From Lysobacterales bacterium (GTDB lineage: Bacteria; Pseudomonadota; Gammaproteobacteria; Xanthomonadales; SZUA-36), in contig JABDPJ010000033.1 of the NCBI GenBank assembly GCA_013042835.1, forward strand, positions 1 through 41,951: a stretch of DNA of 41,951 nt, in the 5' to 3' direction. Numbering within the stretch: position 1 is the stretch's first letter; the number at the start of each line of letters is the position of its first letter. Shown one piece after another: positions 16,871-24,930 of this stretch. A program made the position numbers and the translations under genes. The notes below the pieces were generated by a model, which saw nothing but the letters and a program-made list of their open reading frames with translations, searched no databases and was not told the DNA's origin.

Positions 16871-16968
16871 CCTGCAGAAAAGCGTCTTCGCTGGCAGGTG
16901 CTGACAAGATCTTGATATACGTCATTCCGTCCCTTCCAAAAAGGTGTATATTTAATTTCTTGATCTTG
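16871..16968. repeat. Nested inverted repeats upstream of the periplasmic protein gene
   Basis: CAAGATC (16905-16911) pairs with GATCTTG (16962-16968); inside it ATATAC (16915-16920) pairs with GTATAT (16946-16951), and CCTT with AAGG inside that. Just before is a small hairpin CCTGC...AGCG-TCTT-CGCT...GCAGG (16871-16897). These could be regulator sites or a structured leader for the 17053 gene. Confidence 0.45.
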
Positions 16969-17052
16969 TGAGCCGACTTTCCTCCTGCATTCCAGCTGAT
17001 ACCCGGATCAGGCTATAAACCGGCACCATGTTCCAACTATGGAGTACGACCC

Positions 17053-17961
17053 ATGAAAACCGTGAATTTCCTGTTATTGCTTGTGGCTGCGGTGTTGTTG
17101 ACTTCACCAGTCATTGCTGCCGATCCAATCTATAAACCGTTCGTTGTAGCCTCCGCCGGGCTCGGCACGCTGGAAGAAAAAACAGACACCACGGTGGCTG
17201 CCCTCGAAGGCGCCGGCTTCGAAGTGAAAGGCCAATATTCGCCGGTCGAGGGCACCAATATCGTTGTTGTTACCAATGACGTATTGAAAAATGTTGCTGC
17301 CATGTCGGACAAGGGCGGTTACGGTGCCGGCCAGAGGGTGAGTATTTCTGAAGCCGGTGACACCGTCGAAGTGGCTTTCGTCAACCCGGTCTACATCCAG
17401 TATGGCTATCGTTTGGAGGGCGACCTGAAGCCCGTTTACGACAGCCTGGTGGATAGCCTCGGTAACGTCCGTTCCTGCGGCGCTTCAGGCAAGAAGATGA
17501 CGGCCAAGAAGCTCGGTAAATATCATTACACGATAGGTATGCAATACTTTGACGATCCGTACGAACTGGGTTCCTTTGATTCCCATGAAGCCGCCGTGGC
17601 TGCCGTTGAAAAAGGCCTGGCAGTGGAAGGGGACGCCTTGACGCAGGTTTACCGTATCGATATCCCCGGCAAGGATCAAACCGTGTTCGGCGTTGGCATG
17701 CAAATGACCAACGAAGACGAAAAGGACATCGACTCGACTTTCCAGATGAGTATCGTCGATTTCGAGGGCTGCAAAAAGCGCGCCTATTTTCCTTATGAAG
17801 TGCTGGTTGATGGCAACAACGTCGAAGCCTTGCATATGCGTTTTCGCATGGCTCTGCATTTCCCGAACCTCAGCATGATGGGCAAACATGGCTTTACTAA
17901 GCTCATGCCAGCCCCGGGGGCTATCAAGGACGAGCTCGAAGCGATGGTGGGCACGAAGTAA
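17053..17961 (+). CDS. Periplasmic protein of unknown function (possible DUF302-like fold)
   Basis: 302 residues with signal peptide MKTVNFLLLLVAAVLLTSPVIA. GGAG lies about 8 bp before the ATG. Residues about 25-120 (TTVAALEGAGFEVKGQYSPVEGTNIVVVTND) resemble DUF302-type alpha/beta domains, which have a helix followed by a strand with P-x-x-G-x-x-I-x-V-V. Further on, VYIQYGYRLEGDLKPVYDSL and a second alpha/beta half suggest two similar modules. There are two cysteines (SCGASG, FEGCKK), possibly a disulphide. No catalytic motif is evident. It is monocistronic, with a strong terminator directly after it and complex inverted repeats upstream. The DUF302 similarity is weak and from pattern memory only. 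Confidence 0.65.
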   Translation: MKTVNFLLLLVAAVLLTSPVIAADPIYKPFVVASAGLGTLEEKTDTTVAALEGAGFEVKGQYSPVEGTNIVVVTNDVLKNVAAMSDKGGYGAGQRVSISEAGDTVEVAFVNPVYIQYGYRLEGDLKPVYDSLVDSLGNVRSCGASGKKMTAKKLGKYHYTIGMQYFDDPYELGSFDSHEAAVAAVEKGLAVEGDALTQVYRIDIPGKDQTVFGVGMQMTNEDEKDIDSTFQMSIVDFEGCKKRAYFPYEVLVDGNNVEALHMRFRMALHFPNLSMMGKHGFTKLMPAPGAIKDELEAMVGTK

Positions 17962-17981
17962 GTTTTTTAAAAGTTGTGAGC

Positions 17982-18012
17982 GGGGCCGGGTTGAATGATC
18001 CGGCCCCTTTTT
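17982..18012 (+). terminator. Strong intrinsic terminator
   Basis: GGGGCCGG and CCGGCCCC form a perfect 8-bp stem with a 10-nt loop, followed by TTTTT. It ends the 17053 gene transcript and also separates it from the convergent operon. Confidence 0.9.
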
Positions 18013-18069
18013 GTTTGCGGGTGATTTTTAGGTGCCGGTCACAGCGTCCGAGGTTGCTGTTCATGCCGG

Positions 18070-18684
18070 TCAGGCGCGCGCTGTTCCCCAGTAGTTGAAT
18101 GCTGCGGGTTTCCAGCCGGGCAGGTACATGGTTCGCATGTCATCGGACCTGAAACCGCCTTGTTGCAGCAAAGCGGGGATCGGCCGGTTGAGGTTGCAGC
18201 CGCCGGAAACCTTTGTCCACAGCGGGTTGAGGCGGTTTTGCCAGCGTTGCACGCTTGCATCAGGCGCCGTGCCATGCTCACAAAATAGCAGCTTGCCGGC
18301 CGGCTTTAAAACGCGCCGGATTTCATCCAGGGCGCCCTGCACGTCGGGAATCGTACACATCGTATAGGTCATCAGAACCGTATCCGCGCAGTTGTCATCC
18401 AGGGGAATGGACTCGGCGCCTGACTGGATAAACTCGGCGTCTATGTGATGGTCGGCGGCGTTCTTCTGCGCTATCGACCACATTTCCGCCGAGGGTTCCA
18501 GGCCCCAAAGGTGTTCGACCTTTTGCGGATCGTAGTAGGGGATGTTGAGTCCGGAACCAATACCTATTTCCAGCACGCACCCCGTCGCCAGCGGCACGAC
18601 CTTCTCACGCTGCCGCATGCTCGGGTCTTGCCCACAGGTAAAATGCACCAGTTTCGGCAGCAGGTATTTATCGTAGATTCCCAT
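18070..18684 (-). CDS. Class I SAM-dependent methyltransferase (METTL7/PmtA-like)
   Basis: 204 residues. Starts MGIYDKYLLPKLVHFTCG, then motif I VLEIGIGSGLNIPYYD (about 37-52), GLEPSAEMW (end of beta 2), DTVLMTYTMCTIPD and LKPAGKLLFCEHG, the latter typical of Methyltransf_11 proteins related to METTL7 and to phospholipid N-methyltransferases. The actual acceptor (thiol, lipid or quinone) is unknown. Its start lies 20 bp after the stop of the thiamine-diphosphate enzyme and has no good Shine-Dalgarno, so it is probably the third gene of that operon and translationally linked to it. Ends convergently with the 17053 gene terminator. Confidence 0.82.
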   Translation of the reverse strand: MGIYDKYLLPKLVHFTCGQDPSMRQREKVVPLATGCVLEIGIGSGLNIPYYDPQKVEHLWGLEPSAEMWSIAQKNAADHHIDAEFIQSGAESIPLDDNCADTVLMTYTMCTIPDVQGALDEIRRVLKPAGKLLFCEHGTAPDASVQRWQNRLNPLWTKVSGGCNLNRPIPALLQQGGFRSDDMRTMYLPGWKPAAFNYWGTARA

Positions 18685-18704
18685 GGCGGTTTAAACGCGA
18701 CCCT

Positions 18705-20435
18705 TTAGAGCACCCTTCTCAGCAGGGCCCGGCCGATGAAGCGTGCCTTGTTGCTGACCGTGAAACGCTCCAGGTTGGACTTGACGATACCCTTGGTGAA
18801 CCGGGTGCGCTTGGAGTAGTCGATTTTTACATCGACGATGACCGGTTTGTTTTCCGCCGCATGCGCCAGCGCCTGACGGATGCCTTCTTCACAGGCAGCG
18901 TTGTCCGCGATGCTGATGAATTCGCAACCGGTTGCTGTCGCGATCCCCTCAAATTTCACCCCATGCAGCACGGTGCAGGTCTTGCGGTTGTAGGGGATTT
19001 CCTGGGCCTGGGAGATTTGCGACAGTTCGCCGTCGTTGAACACGAAGTAGACGCCGCCTAGAGCGAGAGAAGACGCTGTAAGGGTCTCCATGCAGGTCAT
19101 CAGGAATGCACCGTCACCGATGATCCCCACGACCTGTTTTTCCGGGTTGACCAGCTTGGCGGCGGTTACCGCCGGCGCGGCATATCCCATGCAATTGAAG
19201 TCGGTCGGCGAAATGAACCCGCGCGCCGCGTAGATGGGCATCAACTCGGCGGCCAGAAAAGTGTGATTACCATCGTCGGCAACCACGATCGCGTCGTCGT
19301 TCAGTTGTTGGCGTAATTCAGTAAAGAAACGCGCCGGGTTGACACGATCCTTGCTGTCATGCCTCGACCATTCCTCCAGGTAGGCCGTTTTGTCCTTCTC
19401 GATAGCCGATTTCAGTTCGGCATTATCCGGTTTGGGCGGGCCCAGGCTTTGCAGCATCTCGAAAAGTGCCGCCAGCACTTCTCCTGCATCACCCTCAATG
19501 GTGGCGGCGGCGGGGTAGTTGGCATTGAATACCTTGGCATTGATGTCGACATGGATCAGGTTTTCGGGTGGATTGACGCCATAGCTGGCCGTGGCGATCT
19601 CGCTGAAGCGCGTACCGACCGCCAGCATGCAATCACAATCCCTGAAAGCGTTTTCGGCTGCCGGTACGGCGGCCTGGCCGAAGCTCATGCCCGTGTGCAG
19701 CGGGTGGTTGCCTGGAAACGCGCTCAAGCCCTGCAAGGTCGTTGCCACGGGTGCTTGTAAAAATTCTGCAATCCGGGCGGTTGATATGCTGGCATCGACG
19801 GCGCCCCAGCCTATGAATAAGGCAGGCTTTTTGGCTGCATACAGTAGCTGTGCGGCATGTTTAATTGATTTCCAATCAAGTTCGCGGTCTGCTTCCCCGG
19901 CAACAAAAGGCGGCGTCTCCGCCACTTCGCCAGGGAACAGTTGAATATTGACAGGTACCTCTACGAAAACCGGGCCGGGTTCGTCACGCGTGGCGATCTG
20001 GTAGGCCTCGTAAATTGCAGGGATGATGTCTTCATGCGTCTCGACTTTGTAGGTCTTCTTGGTAATGGGCGCGAGCAGGGCATGCTGGTCGACGTCATGC
20101 AGTTGATAGCTTTTACCGCTCTCGGTATGAATGCCGCCGGAAATAACCAGCATCGGTACCCCATCGAGAAAGGCTTCACCGATGCCGCTGGCCGCGTGTG
20201 TGACGCCGGCAGCGGGTACGATCAACAGCGTGCCAATATCTTTCGAGGTCCGGCTGATTGCATCGGCCATGAATGCCGCGCCGCCCTCGTGGGTAACGAG
20301 AACCGGCTGAATCTGGTCGGAGCGGTTCAATTCATCGTAAGTCTCCGTGTTGTGAACGCCGGGGATTCCGAAGGTGTGTTTTACACCGATCTGCTCGAGG
20401 GCAAAACGTATCAGCCATGCGCCTGTTTTTTTCAT
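18705..20435 (-). CDS. Thiamine-diphosphate-dependent enzyme, acetolactate synthase-like large subunit
   Basis: 576 residues with the three-domain layout of the ThDP decarboxylase/lyase family. The N-terminal PYR domain has GIPGVHN and THEGGAAFMADA, with the Glu that activates the cofactor. A central domain at about 185-330 follows. The C-terminal PP domain has GDGAFLMTCMETLTAS...FVFNDG, the GDG...N motif that binds Mg and diphosphate. It could be an acetolactate-synthase homologue, a 2-hydroxyacyl-CoA lyase or a related decarboxylase; I cannot choose between them. No small regulatory subunit is nearby, so a role in branched-chain amino acid synthesis is unlikely. GGAGA 7 bp before the ATG. 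It follows the FAD dehydrogenase by 19 bp, so the two are likely co-expressed and may act on one pathway. Confidence 0.85.
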   Translation of the reverse strand: MKKTGAWLIRFALEQIGVKHTFGIPGVHNTETYDELNRSDQIQPVLVTHEGGAAFMADAISRTSKDIGTLLIVPAAGVTHAASGIGEAFLDGVPMLVISGGIHTESGKSYQLHDVDQHALLAPITKKTYKVETHEDIIPAIYEAYQIATRDEPGPVFVEVPVNIQLFPGEVAETPPFVAGEADRELDWKSIKHAAQLLYAAKKPALFIGWGAVDASISTARIAEFLQAPVATTLQGLSAFPGNHPLHTGMSFGQAAVPAAENAFRDCDCMLAVGTRFSEIATASYGVNPPENLIHVDINAKVFNANYPAAATIEGDAGEVLAALFEMLQSLGPPKPDNAELKSAIEKDKTAYLEEWSRHDSKDRVNPARFFTELRQQLNDDAIVVADDGNHTFLAAELMPIYAARGFISPTDFNCMGYAAPAVTAAKLVNPEKQVVGIIGDGAFLMTCMETLTASSLALGGVYFVFNDGELSQISQAQEIPYNRKTCTVLHGVKFEGIATATGCEFISIADNAACEEGIRQALAHAAENKPVIVDVKIDYSKRTRFTKGIVKSNLERFTVSNKARFIGRALLRRVL

Positions 20436-20454
20436 GATGATTCTCCGGTGAGGT

Positions 20455-22098
20455 TCACGGGGTTAGTGGCAAGTTGCCGATGGAGCGCGCGGCCATGCGT
20501 GCATTGAGGATGCAATTGGAGATGAAAGTACCTTCCAGCGACTTCAGGCCGCTGATGCCGCCACCGCCAAAACCGGCCGCTTCACCCGCGGCGTACAGGC
20601 CCGGTATCGGCTGGCCATCATTGGACAGAACACGGCTCTCAAGATCGGTCTGAATTCCGCCCATGCTTTTACGGCTGACGATGAACTCACGGAAAGCGAC
20701 CAGCGGCATGGATTTTCTCTCCAGTATTTTTTCGAACTTGCAGGTCCGAGAGCGATCCCCGCGCCAGTTCCGCACCTGGGCCAGGCGCCTTAGCTGGTCA
20801 TCGTTGTGGAGTTCCTTGCCGAGTTCGATTTGCCGGTCATATTGCTCGATGGATTGACGCATGTTGTCAAGATCCACCACGCCGCTGCCCCTGGTCTGGC
20901 TGCCGGCGTTCAAGCGGTTCATGTTTTCCACCAGTTCCCCGAGGCTGTCGCCTGTGACGACGTCTTCGCATTCGGCGACCAGGTATTCGAGGAGTTTGCG
21001 ATTGCCGAGGAAAATATCCCGCGCCAGTTGCAGGATTCGGCGGTCCCGGAACGCGGTATTGCTCTCGGCGCCGGAGACGGCGATCTCCTTGAGCGCGATC
21101 TTCCAATTCATGACCTGCCAGCTATAGCCGTGCGGGTCCTGCGCGATGCGTTTGCATATCAGGTGGGTGTCAAAACCGGTTACCAGGGGAACAGGGCCAA
21201 ACCGTTGTCCGGTTGCATCCAGCCACAGGGCCGATTTCGGCGGTATCAGGCTCAGGCCTTCCAGTGGTACGCGCGGTTTGGGATGGTGAATACCCGCAGC
21301 ATAGTTCCACATCTGGTGCAGGTTGCTGACCTTGCCGTCTATGCGCTCCACCGCGTCGTGCATGGTTCCGTCCGCGAATTCATGCGCGCCATTGAGGATA
21401 TGTTGAGGTGGCTTGCCCCAGGATTTATCCCACTCCCTTTTGACACGCTCGATATCACCATTGATGCCTCCGCTGGCGACCAGTACGGTGGCTGCATTGA
21501 TCTCGAAAGCCTCGCCGGTTTTTTCATGCCGGCACTGCAATCCACAAACGGTCTGATTGTTCGTAAGGAATGATTTTACATTAGAATCAAATAAATAAAG
21601 AATATTTGCAGAATTTACATGACTTTTAAGCTCGTTGATCAGGGTATGCATGAGGTGTTGCCCGGTACCCCAGACTATGTGGTACCGGGGTAGCGAATTA
21701 CCATCGCCGAACTCACCGCGCTCGACCCAGTGAGGAATTGGAAAAAACCTGATTCCCTTTGCTTTGAGCCATTGGTAGATATCCTCGACGCTGCGATTGA
21801 CATAGAGTTCGGCCCACTTTTTCGGCCAGTGATCACGTGATGAAAAGCGTGCGAAGGAGTACCAGTCCCGCAGGGCGGTTTCCGGCGTGTCATGGATACC
21901 ATTGAGGCGTTGAATGGGGGTGTTTATCAGCGTCATGCCGCCGAGTGAGTTCGTCGCCAGGCCGCCAAATTTCTGTTCTGAGTCCCGGTCGATCATGACG
22001 ATTTTCAGGTCCTGCTCCAGCAGTTCGAGTGCGGCCGTGATACCTGCCAGCCCACCACCGATAATTGCTACGTCGAATTGAGTATTTTCGTGCGCCAC
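20455..22098 (-). CDS. FAD-binding dehydrogenase (fumarate reductase/ketosteroid dehydrogenase-like)
   Basis: 547 residues from a GTG at 22098 with AGAGGAT 6 bp upstream. The N-terminal Rossmann motif VAIIGGGLAGITAALELLEQ binds FAD; SLGGMTLINTP and VASGGINGDIERVKREW resemble the flavin and capping regions of fumarate reductase/3-ketosteroid-1-dehydrogenase flavoproteins. The C-terminal GLYAAGEAAGFGGGGISG is the second FAD-binding loop. The family reduces or oxidises a C=C bond next to a carbonyl, but this branch is usually annotated only as FAD-binding dehydrogenase. No signal peptide, so cytosolic. First gene of the FAD-ThDP-methyltransferase operon. Divergent from an acyl-CoA dehydrogenase gene, which suggests a shared catabolic pathway (inference). 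Confidence 0.85.
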   Translation of the reverse strand: MAHENTQFDVAIIGGGLAGITAALELLEQDLKIVMIDRDSEQKFGGLATNSLGGMTLINTPIQRLNGIHDTPETALRDWYSFARFSSRDHWPKKWAELYVNRSVEDIYQWLKAKGIRFFPIPHWVERGEFGDGNSLPRYHIVWGTGQHLMHTLINELKSHVNSANILYLFDSNVKSFLTNNQTVCGLQCRHEKTGEAFEINAATVLVASGGINGDIERVKREWDKSWGKPPQHILNGAHEFADGTMHDAVERIDGKVSNLHQMWNYAAGIHHPKPRVPLEGLSLIPPKSALWLDATGQRFGPVPLVTGFDTHLICKRIAQDPHGYSWQVMNWKIALKEIAVSGAESNTAFRDRRILQLARDIFLGNRKLLEYLVAECEDVVTGDSLGELVENMNRLNAGSQTRGSGVVDLDNMRQSIEQYDRQIELGKELHNDDQLRRLAQVRNWRGDRSRTCKFEKILERKSMPLVAFREFIVSRKSMGGIQTDLESRVLSNDGQPIPGLYAAGEAAGFGGGGISGLKSLEGTFISNCILNARMAARSIGNLPLTP

Positions 22099-22128
22099 TG
22101 GTATCCTCTAAGGCCGGAATTCGTCATA

Positions 22129-22144
22129 ATATAGCGCGTTATAT
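22129..22144. promoter_or_regulatory. Palindromic operator candidate between divergent genes
   Basis: ATATAGCGCGTTATAT is a 16-bp inverted repeat with a single G/T imperfection, placed centrally in the 77-bp spacer between the flavoprotein and acyl-CoA dehydrogenase genes. It could bind a dimeric regulator controlling both directions. CATAAT and TATAT segments around it could be overlapping -10 elements. Confidence 0.4.
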
Positions 22145-22175
22145 CACATAATTTTCTACACAGGGACAGTATCTG

Positions 22176-23954
22176 ATGAGTGACTACAGTTTCCCCTATA
22201 AAGACGCCGCCTTTTTGATCAACGATGTACTCGACTTTGACCGGATTTGCTCTGACGCAGGATTGGAAGAAGTTAATGGCGAGTTGGCTGCCGCGATATT
22301 GGAAGAGGCGGCCCGTTTCGGCAGTGAAGTTCTGGCGCCGCTAAACACCGTCGGTGACCAACAGGGCGCGACCCTGGAAGAAGACGGCGTCCATGAAAGC
22401 CCCGGATTTGCCGACGCCTATCGTCAGTATATTGATACCGGCTGGCCGTCGCTTGCCGCTGAAGAGGAATTCGGCGGGCAGGCCATGCCCCGCATGGTGG
22501 CTGCTGCGGCGACGGAAATCTGGTATTCGGCCTGCGCCTCATTTTCGCTTTGTCCGCTTTTAACCACCGGTGCGGTGGAAGCGATTGCTCTGCATGGCTC
22601 GGATGAGCTCAAGGAAAAGTATTTACCCAACCTGGTAAGCGGTGAATGGACCGGCTCGATGTGCCTGACCGAACCGGCCGCCGGTTCAGATCTTGCGGCC
22701 GTAGCGACCAGGGCTGTGCAGGAGGGCGATCACTACCTGCTCACAGGCCAGAAGATCTATATCACCTGGGGCGACCACCAGATGACGGACAACGTCATTC
22801 ATCTCGTCCTCGCCCGCCTCCCTGACGCGCCTGCGGGCGTCAAGGGTATTTCGCTCTTCCTGGTACCCAAGTTCCTGCTGGATGAAAACGGGCAACCCGG
22901 TGAACGCAATGACGTGTATTGCGTTGGCCTCGAGCACAAAATGGGCATTCATGCCAGCCCGACCTGTACCCTGAATTTTGGCGATAGTGGCGGAGCCGTA
23001 GCTTACCTCGTGGGCCAACCCAACAATGGCCTGGCGGCCATGTTCACGATGATGAATGAAGCCCGCCAGGGCGTGGGAATACAGGGCCTCGGGGTTTCCG
23101 AGCGCTCCTATCAGCAAGCCGTGCCCTATGCCAAAGAACGCTTGCAGGGAACCCGAAGAGACGGTTCACGCTACCCGATTATCGATTTCCCGGATGTACG
23201 GCGCATGCTCATGCTGATGAAGGCCGGAACCGAAGCCATGCGCGGCCTGGCTTATTTTGCCGCCGCCGAGACCGATCTCGAGAAATTTGCCAAAAAGCCG
23301 GAGCAGGCGCGCAATCACACAGCGCGGATCGGCCTTTACACACCTATCGTCAAGGGTTGGCTGACCGAGTTGGCGCAGGAGTTGACCTATCTCGGCACGC
23401 AGATCCACGGGGGAATGGGTTATGTCGAAGAAACGGGCAGCGCCCAGCATTACCGGGATGCCCGTATCATGACCATTTACGAAGGCACGACGGGAATCCA
23501 GGCCATCGACCTGGCCGGGCGCAAAACACTGGGTGACCAGGGCAAGGCTGTGCAGGACTGGCTCGATGAGATAGATGCGACTGCCGCTGAACTGGCTGCG
23601 GTAGAGGGCTATGCAGGCATGGCTGACGCTTTGCAAAAGGCAGTCGAGGCAGGTGCTGCGGCGCGCGCGTGGATACTTGAAAATGGCTCGGCTGACCGCA
23701 ACAGCGCCGGTGCCGCCAGCGTGAATTACATGATGCTGATGGGTTACCTTAGCGGTGGTTGGGTGATGGGTAAATCCGCGCTCAAAGCCATCGAGTTGCT
23801 GGCAACCGGCGCCGGCGACAAAGGGTTTCTGCAAACCAAGCTGGTGACGGTGCGTTTCTACTTTGAGCATCTGCTGCCGCGCACTGGCAGCTTACTGGCG
23901 GCAATCCTGGCCGGCCCTGAAAGCATGATGGCGCTGGATCCGGAGCAGTTCTGA
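22176..23954 (+). CDS. Acyl-CoA dehydrogenase with C-terminal extension (DmdC-like layout)
   Basis: 592 residues. N-terminal and middle domains of the acyl-CoA dehydrogenase fold carry MCLTEPAAGSDLAAV and ITWGDHQMTDNVIHLVLAR; the C-terminal helical domain has GGMGYVEETGSAQHYRDARIMTIYEGTTGIQAID, where the Glu of YEGTTG is the catalytic base position. A further about 130 residues after the usual end match the long-form dehydrogenases that include DmdC (3-methylmercaptopropionyl-CoA dehydrogenase) and some FadE types. It oxidises an acyl-CoA to the 2-enoyl-CoA using FAD and passes electrons to ETF. The real substrate cannot be told. AGGGA lies 10 bp before the ATG. The TPMT-like gene follows after 52 bp and may be co-transcribed. 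Confidence 0.9.
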   Translation: MSDYSFPYKDAAFLINDVLDFDRICSDAGLEEVNGELAAAILEEAARFGSEVLAPLNTVGDQQGATLEEDGVHESPGFADAYRQYIDTGWPSLAAEEEFGGQAMPRMVAAAATEIWYSACASFSLCPLLTTGAVEAIALHGSDELKEKYLPNLVSGEWTGSMCLTEPAAGSDLAAVATRAVQEGDHYLLTGQKIYITWGDHQMTDNVIHLVLARLPDAPAGVKGISLFLVPKFLLDENGQPGERNDVYCVGLEHKMGIHASPTCTLNFGDSGGAVAYLVGQPNNGLAAMFTMMNEARQGVGIQGLGVSERSYQQAVPYAKERLQGTRRDGSRYPIIDFPDVRRMLMLMKAGTEAMRGLAYFAAAETDLEKFAKKPEQARNHTARIGLYTPIVKGWLTELAQELTYLGTQIHGGMGYVEETGSAQHYRDARIMTIYEGTTGIQAIDLAGRKTLGDQGKAVQDWLDEIDATAAELAAVEGYAGMADALQKAVEAGAAARAWILENGSADRNSAGAASVNYMMLMGYLSGGWVMGKSALKAIELLATGAGDKGFLQTKLVTVRFYFEHLLPRTGSLLAAILAGPESMMALDPEQF

Positions 23955-24006
23955 TTAGTGGTGTCCAACTATCGGCGTGTATGACCCGTTCTGCCCGGGT
24001 AGCGTG

Positions 24007-24648
24007 ATGCGGACAGAGGAGTGGCTTTCCCGCTGGGAGAGTGGCCAGACCGGCTGGCACCAGCAAGGCGGCAGTTCGGCGTTGCGCAAGTTCTGGCCGG
24101 GTGTCGCAGCGGGCAGCCGTGTACTCGTGCCGTTGTGTGGAAAATCCGCCGACCTGTTGTGGTTGGCCGATCAGGGTTGTGACGTTACCGGCGTCGAGCT
24201 TTCAGAAATTGCCGCGCGTTCCTTCTTTGACGAGGCGCGTATCCCTTATGCTGAAAGCCGGTCAGCGGGATTCGGGTTTTTCCGAGCTCAAGGTCACAGC
24301 ATCACCATAGGCTGCGGGGATTATTTCGATTTTGAGGATCAACCCTTCGACGCGCTTTATGACCGTGCCGCGCTGGTCGCATTACCGCCGGACTTACGGC
24401 CCGCTTATGTTCAGCACACCAGGGACCTGTTGAAACCGGGCGCGGTGCAATTGTTGCTTACGCTTGAATATGACCAGTCCAGGGCCGGCGGCCCGCCATT
24501 CTCTGTCATGCCGGACGAAATCGAGGGCTACTGGCGGGGGTTGCGCCGTATCGCTGCTCGAAATGACACCGACAGTATTCCGCCAAAGTTCCGACAGGCG
24601 GGCGTTGACAGGATTACCGAGGCAGTCTGGTTGAATTCTGCCGCCTGA
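24007..24648 (+). CDS. tpm: Thiopurine S-methyltransferase family protein
   Basis: 213 residues from the ATG at 24007, which restores the family N-terminus (EEWLSRWESGQTGWHQ); the track start at 23977 is a GTG without support. Motif I is VLVPLCGKSADLLWLADQG, then VTGVELSEIAARSFF. DALYDRAALVALPPDLRPAYVQH and LTLEYDQSRAGGPPFSV are close to the conserved TPMT signature. In bacteria such enzymes S-methylate thiols and can make volatile methylated selenium or tellurium compounds, so detoxification is the likely role. The length is close to the usual 215-220. Alone after the acyl-CoA dehydrogenase; if the latter is DmdC-like, sulphur metabolism would link the two (speculative). Confidence 0.88.
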   Translation: MRTEEWLSRWESGQTGWHQQGGSSALRKFWPGVAAGSRVLVPLCGKSADLLWLADQGCDVTGVELSEIAARSFFDEARIPYAESRSAGFGFFRAQGHSITIGCGDYFDFEDQPFDALYDRAALVALPPDLRPAYVQHTRDLLKPGAVQLLLTLEYDQSRAGGPPFSVMPDEIEGYWRGLRRIAARNDTDSIPPKFRQAGVDRITEAVWLNSAA

Positions 24649-24716
24649 GGCACGCTTTGAGGCGTTCAGACAGCGTTTATCAGCAGCCGGCCTCGAAGCA
24701 TTCCTTTAATTATTTC

Positions 24717-24748
24717 AAAAAAAGGCGCCGCACCGGGAGGTACGGCGC
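24717..24748 (-). terminator. Strong intrinsic terminator on the minus strand
   Basis: Read on the minus strand, GCGCCG-T-ACC / GGT-G-CGGCGC closes on a 4-nt loop and runs into CTTTTTTT. The U-run is only on this strand, so it stops leftward transcription. The nearest annotated leftward gene ends 270 bp away, so a separate short transcript is likely. Confidence 0.8.
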
Positions 24749-24773
24749 TTGTCTGTAGCCAGCAATTCGGTGG

Positions 24774-24884
24774 TTACCGCTTGCCGGCTCCAATGAGATC
24801 GAATGTCACGAACTTGGGGGATTGTCCGCGCGAATCTCTAAGGATAATGTTAACTCCGCCCCGGCATCCCGGGGTTCGTGGCAA
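24774..24884 (-). CDS. Possible 36-residue small peptide (TTG start) or non-coding RNA
   Basis: Minus-strand reading frame opened by a TGA just upstream, starting at TTG and ending at TAA 26 bp before the terminator hairpin. The peptide would read TTG-PRTPGCRGG, then VNIILRDSRGQSPKFVTF and DLIGAGKR, a sequence with a natural amino acid mix rather than a random one. There is no ATG and no clear Shine-Dalgarno, and the 5' part overlaps the inner hairpin at 24859-24874, so the same DNA may instead be a structured RNA. The frame is absent from the ORF track because of its size. Confidence 0.3.
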   Translation of the reverse strand: MPRTPGCRGGVNIILRDSRGQSPKFVTFDLIGAGKR

Positions 24885-24898
24885 AAATCAGAGTTAAC
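24849..24898 (-). repeat. Nested inverted repeat (long stem-loop)
   Basis: GTTAACTC (24849-24856) and GAGTTAAC (24891-24898) are perfect inverted copies 34 bp apart. Inside lies CCCCGG-CATC-CCGGGG (24859-24874), a 6-bp stem with a tetraloop. On the minus strand this would be the 5' end of a transcript running to the terminator at 24717. Confidence 0.7.
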
Positions 24899-24930
24899 GA
24901 CGAATAGATAACACACTCCGCCTTAAGCCA

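Noticed and set aside
20806-21573. 255-aa plus-strand ORF inside the FAD dehydrogenase gene
   Set aside because: Shadow of the conserved flavoprotein reading frame.
24849-24898. Integron attC site
   Set aside because: The outer repeats GTTAACTC/GAGTTAAC resemble attC core ends, but GTTAACT does not fit GTTRRRY and there is no integrase or cassette array.
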